Of a stretch of 64,000 nucleotides of DNA, positions 44,215 to 53,198 are shown piece after piece. The stretch is from the NCBI RefSeq assembly GCF_029714205.1, contig NZ_CP121648.1:3366001-3430000 (forward strand), in the 5' to 3' direction. Made by a program: the position numbers and the translations under genes. This DNA is from Methylobacterium sp. CB376. Lineage in GTDB: Bacteria; Pseudomonadota; Alphaproteobacteria; Rhizobiales; Beijerinckiaceae. Each line of letters begins with the position of its first letter. Positions within the stretch are counted from its first letter, which is position 1. Below the pieces are notes generated by a model. The model was not told the origin of the DNA. It searched no databases and worked only from the letters and a program-made list of their open reading frames with translations.

Positions 44215-44988
44215 ATGGATCTCGCAACCGGCCTCGGCCTGATCGGCGGCTTCGCCGTGGTCATCGTGCTGATCCTCGTCGACGGCGGCCACTTCGCGTC
44301 CTACGTCGACAAGCACGCCCTGATCGTGATCTTCGGCGGCGCCACCGCCGCCACGATGCTGCGCTTCCCCTTCTCGGTCATCGTGCACGGCGTGCCGATG
44401 GGCCTGCGCTACGCCTTCAGCATGCGGGCCGTCCGGCCGCGCGACCTGATCGAGGAGATCACCCGGATCGCCGAGGTGGTGCGCAAGTCGGGCCCGATGG
44501 CGCTGGAGAACATGGAGATCTCCGACCCGTTCCTGGCCCAGGGCGTGCGCTACATCGCGGACGGCTACGACCGCGACTTCATCCGCGACACGATGGAGCG
44601 CGACCGCGACAACTTCCTCATGCACCTGGAGGAAGGCTCCAAGGTCTACCGCGCCTTCGGCGATTGCGCCCCGGCCTGGGGCATGATCGGCACCATCCTG
44701 GGCATGGTGTCGATGTTCGCCAACATGTCGGATCCCTCCAAGCTCGGCCCGGCCATGGCGACGGCGCTGCTCGCCACGCTCTACGGCGCGCTCATCGCCA
44801 ACATGATCACGCTGCCGATCGCCGACAAGCTGCACGTCAAGCTGGAAGAGGAGGACGTGTCGCGCTCGCTGATCATCGACGGGGTCCTGCTGATCCGCGA
44901 CGCCAAGAGCGCCTCCCTGGTGCGCGAGATGCTGATCGCCTACCTGCCCCACAACCACCGCGAGGAGCTCGCCGCCGAAGCGGCGTGA
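44215..44988 (+). CDS. motA: Flagellar motor stator protein MotA
   Basis: 257 residues with four membrane helices and the MotA signature of the two C-terminal helices (FGDCAPAWGMIGTILGMVSMF and LATLYGALIANMITLPIADKL). It forms the 5:2 stator with MotB, which is encoded 27 bp downstream, and conducts ions to drive flagellar rotation. The upstream 60 bp contain GCCTTAACCTTAAAGGC, which may be a control site. Confidence 0.95.
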   Translation: MDLATGLGLIGGFAVVIVLILVDGGHFASYVDKHALIVIFGGATAATMLRFPFSVIVHGVPMGLRYAFSMRAVRPRDLIEEITRIAEVVRKSGPMALENMEISDPFLAQGVRYIADGYDRDFIRDTMERDRDNFLMHLEEGSKVYRAFGDCAPAWGMIGTILGMVSMFANMSDPSKLGPAMATALLATLYGALIANMITLPIADKLHVKLEEEDVSRSLIIDGVLLIRDAKSASLVREMLIAYLPHNHREELAAEAA

Positions 44989-45015
44989 GCCTCTCCCGAG
45001 CCGGAGGGTGGATCG

Positions 45016-45849
45016 GTGGCCAGACGCAAGCGGGGCGGCGCCCACGGGGGCCACGGCTGGTTCGTGACCTTCGCCGACCTGATGGCGCTCCTGATGAGCT
45101 TCTTCGTGATGGTCTGCGCCTACTCGACGCAGGACCAGCGCAAGCTCCAGGCGGTCGCGGGCTCGTTCCGGGACGCGTTCGGCGTCAACAAGGAGAGCCG
45201 CTTCAACGGCATCATCGAGAAGGACGGGCTGCCGAGCGCCACGCGCCTGCGCGACCTGCGCCCGGTGACGCCCGACAAGGCCTCCGACCGCACGACGCCG
45301 CCGCTGCCCGACGAGGTCTTCGACAACGGCGTGCCGCAGAACGGCTTCCGGGACGGGTTCGGGCTCGCGATGGCGAGCCTGCGCCAGGCCCTGCAGGACC
45401 TGCCCGACATCGCCGAACTCTCGAAGAACGTGCTGATCCACGAGACGGCGCGGGGCCTCGACGTCTCGCTGGTGGACCAGGACGGCCGCTCGATGTTCCC
45501 GGACGGCTCGACCCGGCCGAACGACCGCACCCGCCAGGTGCTGGAGCGGCTCGCCCCGGCGATCCGGCGGATGTCGAACAAGATCGCGATCTCGGGCTAC
45601 ACCGCGGCGACCCGCCCGGGGCTGCGCGCCCCGGCCCCGCCCTGGGAGCTCTCGGCGGGCCGGGCGATCAGCGTGCGCGAGATCCTGGCGAGCAACGGCG
45701 TGCCGGACGAGCGCTTCACGGTGGTGTCGGGCAAGGCCGACACCGAGCCGCTCTTCCCGGACAACCCCTACATCGCGGCCAACCGCCGGGTGACGATCAC
45801 GCTCCTGCGCGACACCCCGCCCCTGCCGCCGGGCCAGGGCTTTCCGTGA
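45016..45849 (+). CDS. motB: Flagellar motor stator protein MotB
   Basis: 277 residues from GTG. The single membrane helix (FVTFADLMALLMSFFVMVCAY) carries the essential ion-binding Asp21 after the FAD motif, and a plug-like segment follows. The C-terminal OmpA-like peptidoglycan-binding domain (IAISGYTAATRPG, WELSAGRAISVREIL, VSGKADTEPLFPDNPYIAANRRVTITLL) anchors the stator to the cell wall. Same operon as motA. Confidence 0.95.
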   Translation: MARRKRGGAHGGHGWFVTFADLMALLMSFFVMVCAYSTQDQRKLQAVAGSFRDAFGVNKESRFNGIIEKDGLPSATRLRDLRPVTPDKASDRTTPPLPDEVFDNGVPQNGFRDGFGLAMASLRQALQDLPDIAELSKNVLIHETARGLDVSLVDQDGRSMFPDGSTRPNDRTRQVLERLAPAIRRMSNKIAISGYTAATRPGLRAPAPPWELSAGRAISVREILASNGVPDERFTVVSGKADTEPLFPDNPYIAANRRVTITLLRDTPPLPPGQGFP

Positions 45850-46174
45850 GCCGCCGGGCGCGTGCGCCGAGAGGGCGGCGTTCCCGGGCTTCCCAACAGG
45901 ATCGGGTGCCTCAAGACGTCCGACGAGGTCGCGGACCCGGCAATTCTGGATCAACCTCGAAGAACGGACGAAGGCCGGACGGTCAAGGCACCCATTCCCT
46001 TCGTCGCGCTGAGGCGCCGACGATCGACGATCGGCCGTGAAGCCAGCCTCGAAGCACGACGCAGGTCTGTCCGATCCGATCAGGTGAACTTCGAGGATGC
46101 CGCCCTTGGCGTGCCGAGGTCCTCTGCGCCCCGAGCACCGGTGACCGGCGCGACACGCTCCGCTCGGCCCCCTT
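45850..46174. other. Intergenic region after motB
   Basis: About 325 bp between convergent motB and the CAP-domain lipoprotein gene. The sequence is less GC-biased than coding DNA here, and frames are closed or unconvincing. A weak long-loop inverted repeat (GACGAAGG...CCTTCGTC near 45967-46004) is the only structure seen. Confidence 0.45.
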
Positions 46175-46684
46175 CTACTTCGCCACGAGCAGCGTCCAGT
46201 AGACCTTGTACTTCGAGCCGGGCGCGTAGGCGGTGGCGATGCCCATGCGGGTCGCCTCGGGCGAGAGCAGCACCGCGTTGTGCGCCGGGCTGTCGCGCCA
46301 GCCGGAGAAGGCCTCGGCCAGCGTGTGGTAGCCCGCCGAGAGATTCGCCTGCGGGGCCGCGAAGCCCATCCGGGCCGCCACCGTGCGGACGATGTCGGTC
46401 TGGCTCGGGCGGTCCGCCGCCGCCATCGCGGCGCTCTCGGTCTCGGCGAGGCGCTGCAGCCCCGGATCCAGCGCCAGGGCCGGCAGACCCTTGTTGCGCC
46501 GGTAGGCACCGATCATGTCGCGGGCCGTGTCGAGGTCGAGCTGCGCGCTCGCGCTCGTCATCGGCCAGTACAGGCTCGGTCCGGGCGGCGTCTGGCGAGC
46601 GACCTCGTTCCCCGCGCAGGAGGCGAGCGCCAGCGCGAGCCCGGCCAGGGCGGCGAAACGGAGGGGCGGCAGGGCAGGTCTCAC
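46175..46684 (-). CDS. CAP-domain (SCP-like) lipoprotein
   Basis: 169 residues from GTG overlapping the channel gene stop (GTGA). A lipoprotein signal with lipobox LASC is followed by a CAP/SCP domain: MIGAYRRNKGLPALALDPGLQRLAE, HTLAEAFSGWRDSPAHNAVLLSPEATRMG and the C-terminal YWTLLVA strand. Bacterial CAP proteins are periplasmic or outer-membrane and of unclear activity. Coupling to a mechanosensitive channel suggests an envelope-stress context. Confidence 0.88.
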   Translation of the reverse strand: MRPALPPLRFAALAGLALALASCAGNEVARQTPPGPSLYWPMTSASAQLDLDTARDMIGAYRRNKGLPALALDPGLQRLAETESAAMAAADRPSQTDIVRTVAARMGFAAPQANLSAGYHTLAEAFSGWRDSPAHNAVLLSPEATRMGIATAYAPGSKYKVYWTLLVAK

Positions 46685-49320
46685 GGCACGGTCTCGGGGC
46701 TCCGGCGGCGCTCGCCCGCGGCCGGGGCGCGCGGCGCCGGTTCGTCCGCCGGGATGATCGCCGGCACCAGGCCCTGCGCGATCTGCCCGAGGGCGTCCCG
46801 GACCGGCTCCAGCCCCTGCACGGTGACGATGCTCGATCCGGGCCCGAGATTGGGGATCAATCCCTCGTCCGACAAGGTCTTGAACACCGCGAAATTGAGG
46901 TCGCTCTGCACCTTCAGCTGCAGGCCGACGTCGTTGATCATCGCGATCAGCTCGAATTCGAGGTAGGGATCGCCGATCTTGCGGAAGACCACGCGGGGCG
47001 GAGGCTCCTTCAGCACGTCCGCATGGGCCTTGGCGCAGCCCGCGATCAGCTCGGCCGCCCGCACCGGGTCCTGGTTGCGCAGCACGCTCACCGTGACGGT
47101 CACCCGGCCGGTCCGGTCGCCCCGCACCCGGTTCTTCACCACGCCGGAGATCAGGTTCGAGTTCGGCACGATCACGGAGGAGCGGTCGAAGGTCTGGATC
47201 TCCGTCGAGCGCACGCTGATGCGCCGGACGTAGCCCTCGTTGTCGCCGATCACCACCAGGTCCCCGACCCGGATCGGCCGCTCCCAGAGCAGGAGCAGGC
47301 CCGAGACGAAGTTGTTGACGATCGATTGCAGGCCGAAACCGATACCGACCGACAGGGCGCCGGCCACGATCGTGATCTTCTCCAGGCTGAGCCCGAGATA
47401 TGAGAAGGCGATGGCGAGGGAGACCAGGAAGCCGACGTAGCCGGTGACCGTGGCGATCGAGTTGCGCAGGCCCGGGTCCAGGTCGGTGGCGGGCAGGTAG
47501 GTGTTCTCCAGCCAGCTCTTGACCACCCGGGAGATGGCCAGCCCGAGCATGAACAGGCCGAGCGCGAACACGATCGTCGAGAGCGAGATCGTCACGTCGC
47601 CGACCTTGAAGCCGAAGAAGGCGGCCCGGAACGAGGCGTAGATGTCGGTCGAATCCACGCCCCAGGTCGCCAGCAGCAGCACGGCCGCCGCCGTGATCAG
47701 CGCGACCCGGACGAGGCCGCCCATCAGCACCGCGATCTGGTTGAGGGACTTCTTGCGCAGGCCGGTATTGGCCTGGAGCACGGTGGCGATGTGGGAGTCG
47801 TTCTGCAGCGTGCTGCCGATGAAGGCGTCCGCGCTGGTGATGGCGAGGTAGAGCAGGGCGACCGCGATCGCGGTCCACATCAGCTGGTCGATCAGGAAGG
47901 ACGAGAGCGCGATGTAGCCGGTCAGCGCGCAGGCCCCCACCGACGCGGCGATGATCCAGCCGAGGATGCGCAGGGGGCCGCCGATCCCGGAGCTCGATTC
48001 GGCCGCGATGTAGGGGCCGAGGCAGGCCTCCTCGGTCTCCGCCCGGGCCGCGAAGCGGCGCAGGCCCTCGGCCAGCACCACCGCGACGACGGCCGCGAAG
48101 ACGCCCCGGGTGACGATGCTGATCGGCAGGCCGACCGCGATCGTCTCGTTGAACTCCTCGATGGTGCGCCCGATCGTGATCACGAAGGCGATGCCGACGA
48201 CGAGGCGGACCAGGCGTTCGGCGGTCGCGTCCTCCATGGCGACGAGGCGCCAGTCGGGCTTGTCCGGCGAGAGCAGCCCGTCCGTCACCGCCTCGACCAG
48301 GGCCACGAAGGCGAGCGCGGCCAGGATGCCGTGCACCACGTCGGTCAGGCGCTCCGGCACGAGTTCCGTCGCCTCGATCGCGATGCCCACCACGAAGCTG
48401 CCGACGACGGCCGGGACCGCCCCGGCCAGCACGACGCGCCAGGCAGCCAGGACCTTGGCGCGGCGGGAGGGCGCCTTGGCCGCGTCGGCGCGCGCGTCGC
48501 GCCGCCCCAGGCGCGGGGCGATGTGGCGCCGCCCGACATACAGCGCCACCGAGATCCCGATGGCGAGCGCCACCACGACGAGGCGCAAAGGCGTGGCGTT
48601 GCGGCGCAGCTGCGCGATGGTGTCGTCGAGCGCCGCCTGCGCGGTCTTGAGGTCGCGCGGCAGGGTGGAGGCGGCCCGGGTCCACAGGTGCGGACTCAGG
48701 AGCCCGTCCGTGCGCTCGAACAGGGCGCGCGTGAAGGCGGCGCGGCGGCGGTTGCTGATCTGGTCGATGATCTGGTCGCTCTGCACGAGGAGCGAGCGGG
48801 CGAGCCGCATCGTCTCGTCGACCTCGGCCACGCCGGCCTCGCGCTGGGCGCGCTCCTGGGCCACGTCGGCGGCCTCGGCGCCCTCCTTCGGCTTGGGGCC
48901 GAGCTGGTTCAGCCGCTCCTTGGCGGCGTCGAGGCGCGGGGTCAGGGTCTCGATGACGTGGCGCAGCCGCTCGGCGACCGGGTCGATGCCCTCGCGCAGG
49001 AGCGCGAGGTCGTCCTTGTTGAGGTCGTGGTGGGTGAGGGCCTGCTCGCGCTGGTCGAGATCCGCCTTCTCCGAATCGAGCTGGGCGCGGATCTGCTTGA
49101 TCTGCTCGGAGATCGGCGTCGGCGGCGGCTTCGGCGCGTCGGCGGGTTTGGGGGCGGCATCCGGCGCGGCCGCCGCGCCGGCCGGCGCCGCGGGAGCCTG
49201 CGCGGCGGCCGGCGCCTTGGCGTCCGGCTTCGCCGCGGGTCCCGGCTGGGCGGCCGCGAGGCCCGGTGCCAGCACGGCGAGGGCCAGCAGGGCGGCGATC
49301 CAACGGCGCAACGGTGTCAT
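46681..49320 (-). CDS. Large MscS-family mechanosensitive channel (DUF3772 type)
   Basis: 879 residues; ATG with AGAAGGA upstream. A signal peptide and an Ala/Pro linker lead to a periplasmic coiled-coil region (SEQIKQIRAQLDSEKADLDQREQALTHHD and on, to about 230; DUF3772-like). About eleven membrane segments follow. The C-terminal MscS core shows GALSVGIGFGLQSIVNNFVSGLLLLWERPIRVGD, the pore-lining helix and beta domain, and then VIVPNSNLISGVVKN. The overall plan resembles MscK/MscM-type channels that release solutes at hypo-osmotic shock. Confidence 0.92.
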   Translation of the reverse strand: MTPLRRWIAALLALAVLAPGLAAAQPGPAAKPDAKAPAAAQAPAAPAGAAAAPDAAPKPADAPKPPPTPISEQIKQIRAQLDSEKADLDQREQALTHHDLNKDDLALLREGIDPVAERLRHVIETLTPRLDAAKERLNQLGPKPKEGAEAADVAQERAQREAGVAEVDETMRLARSLLVQSDQIIDQISNRRRAAFTRALFERTDGLLSPHLWTRAASTLPRDLKTAQAALDDTIAQLRRNATPLRLVVVALAIGISVALYVGRRHIAPRLGRRDARADAAKAPSRRAKVLAAWRVVLAGAVPAVVGSFVVGIAIEATELVPERLTDVVHGILAALAFVALVEAVTDGLLSPDKPDWRLVAMEDATAERLVRLVVGIAFVITIGRTIEEFNETIAVGLPISIVTRGVFAAVVAVVLAEGLRRFAARAETEEACLGPYIAAESSSGIGGPLRILGWIIAASVGACALTGYIALSSFLIDQLMWTAIAVALLYLAITSADAFIGSTLQNDSHIATVLQANTGLRKKSLNQIAVLMGGLVRVALITAAAVLLLATWGVDSTDIYASFRAAFFGFKVGDVTISLSTIVFALGLFMLGLAISRVVKSWLENTYLPATDLDPGLRNSIATVTGYVGFLVSLAIAFSYLGLSLEKITIVAGALSVGIGFGLQSIVNNFVSGLLLLWERPIRVGDLVVIGDNEGYVRRISVRSTEIQTFDRSSVIVPNSNLISGVVKNRVRGDRTGRVTVTVSVLRNQDPVRAAELIAGCAKAHADVLKEPPPRVVFRKIGDPYLEFELIAMINDVGLQLKVQSDLNFAVFKTLSDEGLIPNLGPGSSIVTVQGLEPVRDALGQIAQGLVPAIIPADEPAPRAPAAGERRRSPETVP

Positions 49321-49855
49321 GGCGATCCTTCTCGGCTGACGGGCGAGCACGGGGCGGACCCGCCCCGCGCCCCCGCCCCCGCCGCGGCGGCCCGGAGCCG
49401 CGACGGCCCCGGGCCACAGGACCCTAACGCAGCGGAGGCGGGAGGGGCGCCCGGACATCGCCTCGCAATGGGGCGAAAAATCGCCGGCCCCCGACCGCGC
49501 GGGCACCGATACAAGTTGGGGGCGCGACACCGCGGGCGAGGCCCCGAACCTTCACAACCCTGTCATGGTGCTTCTAGAATGAGTGCGCAATGGACTCGGC
49601 CCTTCCGGTCTGCTGTGAGCCGATGGCGTCGCTCATCTCGGTCCAGCAGCACAGAGGCCCGGCACGATCCCGGGCTCCGACGATCCGCGGCAACCGCCCG
49701 CCGGGCGGCCGTGCCGGCCTTCCGCCGTGTCCCCTCACTCCCCCCGGACAGAGCGTGAGGTAGGCGATGCGCCCCATCTCCTCCCTCCGCGAGCGTCGCG
49801 AGACCCGGCTCCCCGCCGGGCCCCCTCGCCGCTTCCGGCCAGTTGCCAGGGAAGG
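49321..49855. other. Intergenic region between the channel and HNH genes
   Basis: About 535 bp of divergent upstream sequence. The part near 49550-49590 is less GC-rich (CTTCACAACCCTGTCATGGTGCTTCTAGAATG) and holds the only promoter-like stretch, reading plus, with TTCACA and CTAGAA 17 bases apart. The frame running into the HNH gene from 49727 is open, but its codon use is not typical. No RNA gene recognised. Confidence 0.4.
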
Positions 49856-50407
49856 ATGATGCTGGATCTTCAAACCCTCGTGCTGAACGCGGATTACCGG
49901 CCGCTCTCCTACAACCCGCTCTCGCTGTGGTCGTGGAAGGACGCGTTCACCGCCCTGTTCCTCGATCGCGTCACCCTGGTGGCGAGCTACGACGTCGAGG
50001 CCCGCTCTCCGAGTCGCTCGCTCAAGGTGCCGAGCGTGGTGGCGCTGAAGAACTACGTGGCGATGGCCCGCTCGCCCGCCTTCACGCGCTACAACATCTA
50101 CCTGCGCGACACGTTCAGCTGCCAGTATTGCGGGATCCGGCTCCCGGCCGGCGGGCTGACCTTCGACCACGTGGTGCCGCGCTCGCGCGGCGGGCAGTCG
50201 AGCTGGGAGAACGTCGTGGCGGCCTGCAGCCCCTGCAACCTGCGCAAGGCGAACCGCACGCCGGAGGAGGCGGAGATGCCCCTCCTCAACCCGCCGCGCC
50301 GGCCGAGCCGCTACGAACTGCACCGCCGCCAGCCCGAATTCGACCACCGGCAGTACCACCACACGTGGCTCGACTACCTCTACTGGGACAGCGAGCTGGA
50401 GACCTGA
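49856..50407 (+). CDS. HNH endonuclease domain protein
   Basis: 183 residues from tandem ATGs at 49856/49859 with AGGGAAGG just before. The HNH/zinc motif is complete: CQYCG, then FDHVVPRSRGGQSSWENVVAACSPCN. The N-terminal LQTLVLNADYRPLSYNPLSLWSWKDA is the conserved opening of a housekeeping-type HNH family widespread in alphaproteobacteria. It is a stand-alone gene with no restriction-modification partner. The role is unknown; DNA nicking or repair is possible. Confidence 0.9.
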   Translation: MMLDLQTLVLNADYRPLSYNPLSLWSWKDAFTALFLDRVTLVASYDVEARSPSRSLKVPSVVALKNYVAMARSPAFTRYNIYLRDTFSCQYCGIRLPAGGLTFDHVVPRSRGGQSSWENVVAACSPCNLRKANRTPEEAEMPLLNPPRRPSRYELHRRQPEFDHRQYHHTWLDYLYWDSELET

Positions 50408-50444
50408 TCCCGACGGTCATGTCCCGTGACCGCTGGGTCGGATC
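50406..50444 (+). terminator. Hairpin starting at the HNH gene stop codon
   Basis: GATCC (50406-50410) pairs with GGATC (50440-50444), and CGGTCA (50414-50419) with TGACCG (50427-50432). The hairpin starts inside the TGA stop codon (50405-50407). The arrangement is like the head of the dispersed repeat, but the core sequence is absent. Confidence 0.5.
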
Positions 50445-50551
50445 TCGAATTGTCGTCGAGCCAGCGGCCGGCGCCGGCCATTCGAGAGGGTCGACGGCCC
50501 GCTGCGTCAGCATCCTGGGCCGGTGGGACGGGGCCGTCGCGGCGTGCCGCC

Positions 50552-50874
50552 TCACTCCTCGGGGAAGACGGGCGGCGGCTCGTTGTAGATCGGCAGGCGG
50601 TCGTTGCGGGGCATCCAGGCGTGGTAGACCGCGCCGTCCGTCTCGCCGTAGCCGACCGGCTGCACCCGGATCGGGCCGCGCCAGGACCGGGCGGGGGCGG
50701 GCCGAAGCCGTCGCGCACGGGGCGGGGATAGGCCGCGGCGGAGGCGGGCACTCGGGCCGGGTGCGGCCGGGCGCCGGCCGGATGGCGGGGGAACGGCACC
50801 TCCGGCATCCCGTCCGCCGAAGCGGGAGCGGCGAGCGCGGCGAGGAGGCCGGCGATCAGGAGCGGGCGACGCAT
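50552..50874 (-). pseudogene. Small secreted protein gene with a one-base frameshift
   Basis: The gene begins with a signal peptide (MRRPLLIAGLLAALAAPASA) and a Pro/Arg-rich region (RHPAGARPHPARVPASAA). Near 50688-50700, within a GC run (CCCGCCCCCGCCCGG on the coding strand), coding-like codon use jumps to another frame. That frame reads SWRGPIRVQPVGYGETDG...AVYHAWMPRNDRLPIYNEPP and stops at 50552. The total length is 3n+2, which fits one missing base. Read straight through, the first frame loses coding character. Either a real mutation or a sequencing error in the C-run. Restored length is about 107 residues; function unknown. Confidence 0.75.
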
Positions 50875-50880
50875 TGGCGA

Positions 50881-50988
50881 GGTCTCACGGGCCAGGTCTC
50901 ACGGGCCAGGTCTCACGGGCCAGGTCTCACGGGCGAGATCTCACGGGCGAGGTCTCACGGGCGGGGTCCCGCGGGCGGAGTCTCCGGG
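50881..50988. repeat. 14-bp tandem repeat (GGTCTCACGGGCCA)
   Basis: Seven consecutive 14-bp units from 50881 to 50978, the first three identical and the last two diverged, then a partial eighth. The repeat lies directly upstream of the frameshifted small secreted protein gene. The period is not a multiple of three and no gene covers it. Probably slippage-generated. Confidence 0.92.
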
Positions 50989-51063
50989 ACCGCCCGGAGC
51001 ATCGCCGGCCCGGGCCAGCGGAGCGTTAAGCGGCGCCCGCGATCGCCCGTTATGGTTTCCGGC

Positions 51064-51831
51064 TCACTGCGCGGTGACGCCCCCGTCGATGACGAGCTCG
51101 GCGCCGGTGACGAAGCCGGATTCGTCCGCCGCCAGGTAGGCGGCGAGCGCGGCGATCTCGTCGGCCCGGGCGTTGCGGCCGAGGGGAACCGAGGCGCGCA
51201 GGCGCTCGCGCAGGACCTCCGGGTCCCGCCCGCCCGCCGCGAGGTCGTGCAGCATGTCGGTCTCGGTGAAGCCCGGATGGATCGAGTTGCAGCGGATCCC
51301 GTAGCCCTGCCGGGCGCAGTGCAGGGCCACCGACTTGGTCAGTAGCCGCACCGCCCCCTTGGAGGCGTTGTAGGCGGCGAGGTTGTGGCCGCCGATGATG
51401 CCGGAGACCGAGGACAGGTTGATGATCGCCCCGCCGCGGCCCGCGGGCGGCTTCATCACCCGGACCGCGTGGCGGCAGCCCAGGAACGTGCCGTCGACGT
51501 TGACGGCCTGCACCCGGCGCCACTGCTCCAGCGTCACGGATTCGATCGTCGCCACGACCGCGATGCCGGCGCAGTTGACGACGACGTCGAGCCCGCCCTC
51601 GCGCGCGACCGCCTCGTCGGTGGCGTCCTGCCACGCCGCGTCCTGCGTCACGTCGAGGGGCGCGAAGCGGAAGACCGGGTTCGTCGCGGCGGCCCGGGCG
51701 CCGGCCTCGGCGTCGATGTCGGCGAGGATCACCGCGGCGGCGCCCTCCTCGGCGAAGCGCCGCGCGGTCGCGAGCCCGATCCCGCGGGCGCCGCCGGTGA
51801 CGAGCGCGACCTTGCCGGAGAGACGCCGCAT
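51064..51831 (-). CDS. Short-chain dehydrogenase/reductase
   Basis: 255 residues of the classical SDR family. The cofactor motif TGGARGIGLATA is at residues 12-23, Asp in ILADIDAE favours NAD over NADP, NCAG is at about 85-88, and the catalytic Tyr-Lys lies in YNASKGAVRLLTKS. The C-terminal FVTGAELVIDGGVTAQ is standard. A cyclopentanol- or 3-hydroxyacyl-type oxidoreductase is likely; substrate unknown. Monocistronic. Confidence 0.92.
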   Translation of the reverse strand: MRRLSGKVALVTGGARGIGLATARRFAEEGAAAVILADIDAEAGARAAATNPVFRFAPLDVTQDAAWQDATDEAVAREGGLDVVVNCAGIAVVATIESVTLEQWRRVQAVNVDGTFLGCRHAVRVMKPPAGRGGAIINLSSVSGIIGGHNLAAYNASKGAVRLLTKSVALHCARQGYGIRCNSIHPGFTETDMLHDLAAGGRDPEVLRERLRASVPLGRNARADEIAALAAYLAADESGFVTGAELVIDGGVTAQ

Positions 51832-51907
51832 GGCCCGAACCCCGTGCCTCGCCCCCTCGGGCGGGGCGCGAGACTGGGACGGTTCGGGCCCGCCCGCAAG
51901 GCGGGAC

Positions 51908-52810
51908 TCAGAATTTCAGCGCCGCGCCGCCGCGCACGGTGTTGATGTTCGCCTTGTGCCCGTCGAAGTCGTTGAACTGGACGAACTGGTACTCCGCGCG
52001 GAGCAGGATGTTCGCCGTCATGGCGAATTCCATGCCGGCGCCGGCCGCGATGCCGCCCACGATCTTCTCCCGCGAGCGGACCAGCAGGTGGGGCGCGCTC
52101 GGAGTGCTCGCGCCGGGATTCGTCTGATCGAAATTGCTGTAGCCGGAATAGTTGACGTAAGCAGGCCTCGCCGCACTCTGATTGCTCTTGTAGGTCGCCT
52201 GATCGTACTCGATCGGCTGAACGCCGATCGTCTCGCTGATCTGGGCCCGCCCGATCGCGAAACCGCCGGTGACGAAGGGCATGAAATTGCCCGCATCGTA
52301 GCCGAAGCGGGCGCGCAGCGTGGCGTAATCGTCGATGCGGGTGCTCGCATTGCCGGTCAGGTAGACGGCGCGCCACCAGCCGTCGCTGCCGACGATCGCG
52401 CGCCCGATCTCGTCCGAGGTCCAGCCGCGCGCGCTCAGGTGGGTGTAGTCGAGCTCGGCGCCCGCCACGAACTCGTCGAGCTGGAAGTTGATGCCCACGT
52501 AGGCGCCGAAGGTCGTGCTGTCGCGCCGCATCGATCCCGGATGCAGGAGCGTCGAGGCGTTGAGATCGGACTCGAACTTCGTCTGACGCAGGTAATTGGC
52601 GACCGGGGCCTGGAACACGCTGCCGAAGCCGAAGCTGGTGCTGGTCCAGCCGCCATGGCCGCCGAAGTAGAACCCGTCCCAGTTCCCCGCCGGCGCGGGC
52701 GCGTCGTAGCTCGTGCCGCGCAGCGTGGCGAAATCGAGATCGGCCGCGCGCGCCGGTGTGAGGCCGCAGACGCACAATCCCGCGAGCAAAGTTGAGGTCA
52801 CGATACGCAT
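51908..52810 (-). CDS. Outer-membrane beta-barrel protein (Omp25/31-like)
   Basis: 300 residues. A signal peptide (TSTLLAGLCVCGLTPARAAD) is followed by alternating beta strands. The opening NWDGFYFGGHGGWTSTSFG is the standard porin-family start in Hyphomicrobiales (WxGxYxGGxxG). The chain ends in the C-terminal ILLRAEYQFVQFNDF...GGAALKF with a final Phe, the outer-membrane insertion signal. It is the first of three related minus-strand barrel genes, and has a longer loop region than the other two. Confidence 0.88.
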   Translation of the reverse strand: MRIVTSTLLAGLCVCGLTPARAADLDFATLRGTSYDAPAPAGNWDGFYFGGHGGWTSTSFGFGSVFQAPVANYLRQTKFESDLNASTLLHPGSMRRDSTTFGAYVGINFQLDEFVAGAELDYTHLSARGWTSDEIGRAIVGSDGWWRAVYLTGNASTRIDDYATLRARFGYDAGNFMPFVTGGFAIGRAQISETIGVQPIEYDQATYKSNQSAARPAYVNYSGYSNFDQTNPGASTPSAPHLLVRSREKIVGGIAAGAGMEFAMTANILLRAEYQFVQFNDFDGHKANINTVRGGAALKF

Positions 52811-52930
52811 GAGGGCGGTCCCCCGACGGGTGCGTCGGCTTCGGTAGTGGATCTCGATGCCGCATAATCCGCTGGTAACCTTAAGATAGTCTTGCGCCGC
52901 TACCTCCTCGCGGCCGCAATCTCGAAAGCG

Positions 52931-52960
52931 AGAGGCCCGGAGCGGGGGCTCCGGGCCTCT
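52931..52960 (-). terminator. Strong hairpin between two barrel genes
   Basis: 13-bp perfect stem AGAGGCCCGGAGC (52931-52943) with GCTCCGGGCCTCT (52948-52960) and a GGGG loop. On the minus strand a short T-rich stretch follows. Together with the repeats at 52987-53198 it separates transcription of the barrel gene at 54037 from the one at 52810. Confidence 0.7.
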
Positions 52961-52986
52961 GCGGTGAACGGATTGATCTCCTGAGC

Positions 52987-53094
52987 CATGCCCGATCCGC
53001 TCGGTCGCTTCGGGATGGCGGATGTCGGCTTGGCTCGGGCGCCGCGCGGGCTTGCGGAGACAGGATCCGCTTCGATCGAGCGGATCCCGTCTCA
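52987..53094 (-). repeat. Dispersed repeat, copy 6 (diverged)
   Basis: Minus-strand copy directly abutting copy 7. The head TGAGACGGGATCC...GGATCCTGTCTC starts at 53094, inside the last TGA of the neighbouring copy. The core is GCGCGGCGCCCGAGCCAAGCC. The tail is diverged (GACATCCGCCATCCC...GGATCGGGC). Confidence 0.8.
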
Positions 53095-53198
53095 TACGAC
53101 ATCCGGTTGATTGCTTCGCAATGCGGATGTCGGCTTCGCTCAGGCGCCGCGCGGGCTCGTGATCCGGGATCCGCTTCGATCAAGCTGATCCCGTCTCA
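53092..53198 (-). repeat. Dispersed repeat, copy 7 (head flush with stop codon)
   Basis: Minus-strand copy whose head (TGAGACGGGATC, from 53198) begins on the stop codon of the barrel gene at 53196. The head stem pairs GGGATC.GCTT with AAGC.GATCCC. The core is GCGCGGCGCCTGAGCGAAGC. The tail stem is the best of the family: CGACATCCG plus ATTGC/GCAAT plus CGGATGTCG. Confidence 0.9.

Noticed and set aside
49727..49855. N-terminal extension of the HNH protein
   Set aside because: The frame is open but Pro/Arg-rich without coding bias, and the conserved family N-terminus begins at the tandem ATGs at 49856/49859.
50881..50988. Short tandem repeats as CRISPR or replication iterons
   Set aside because: The period is 14 bp without spacers, decaying at one end, and no replication initiator gene or A+T-rich unwinding element is adjacent.
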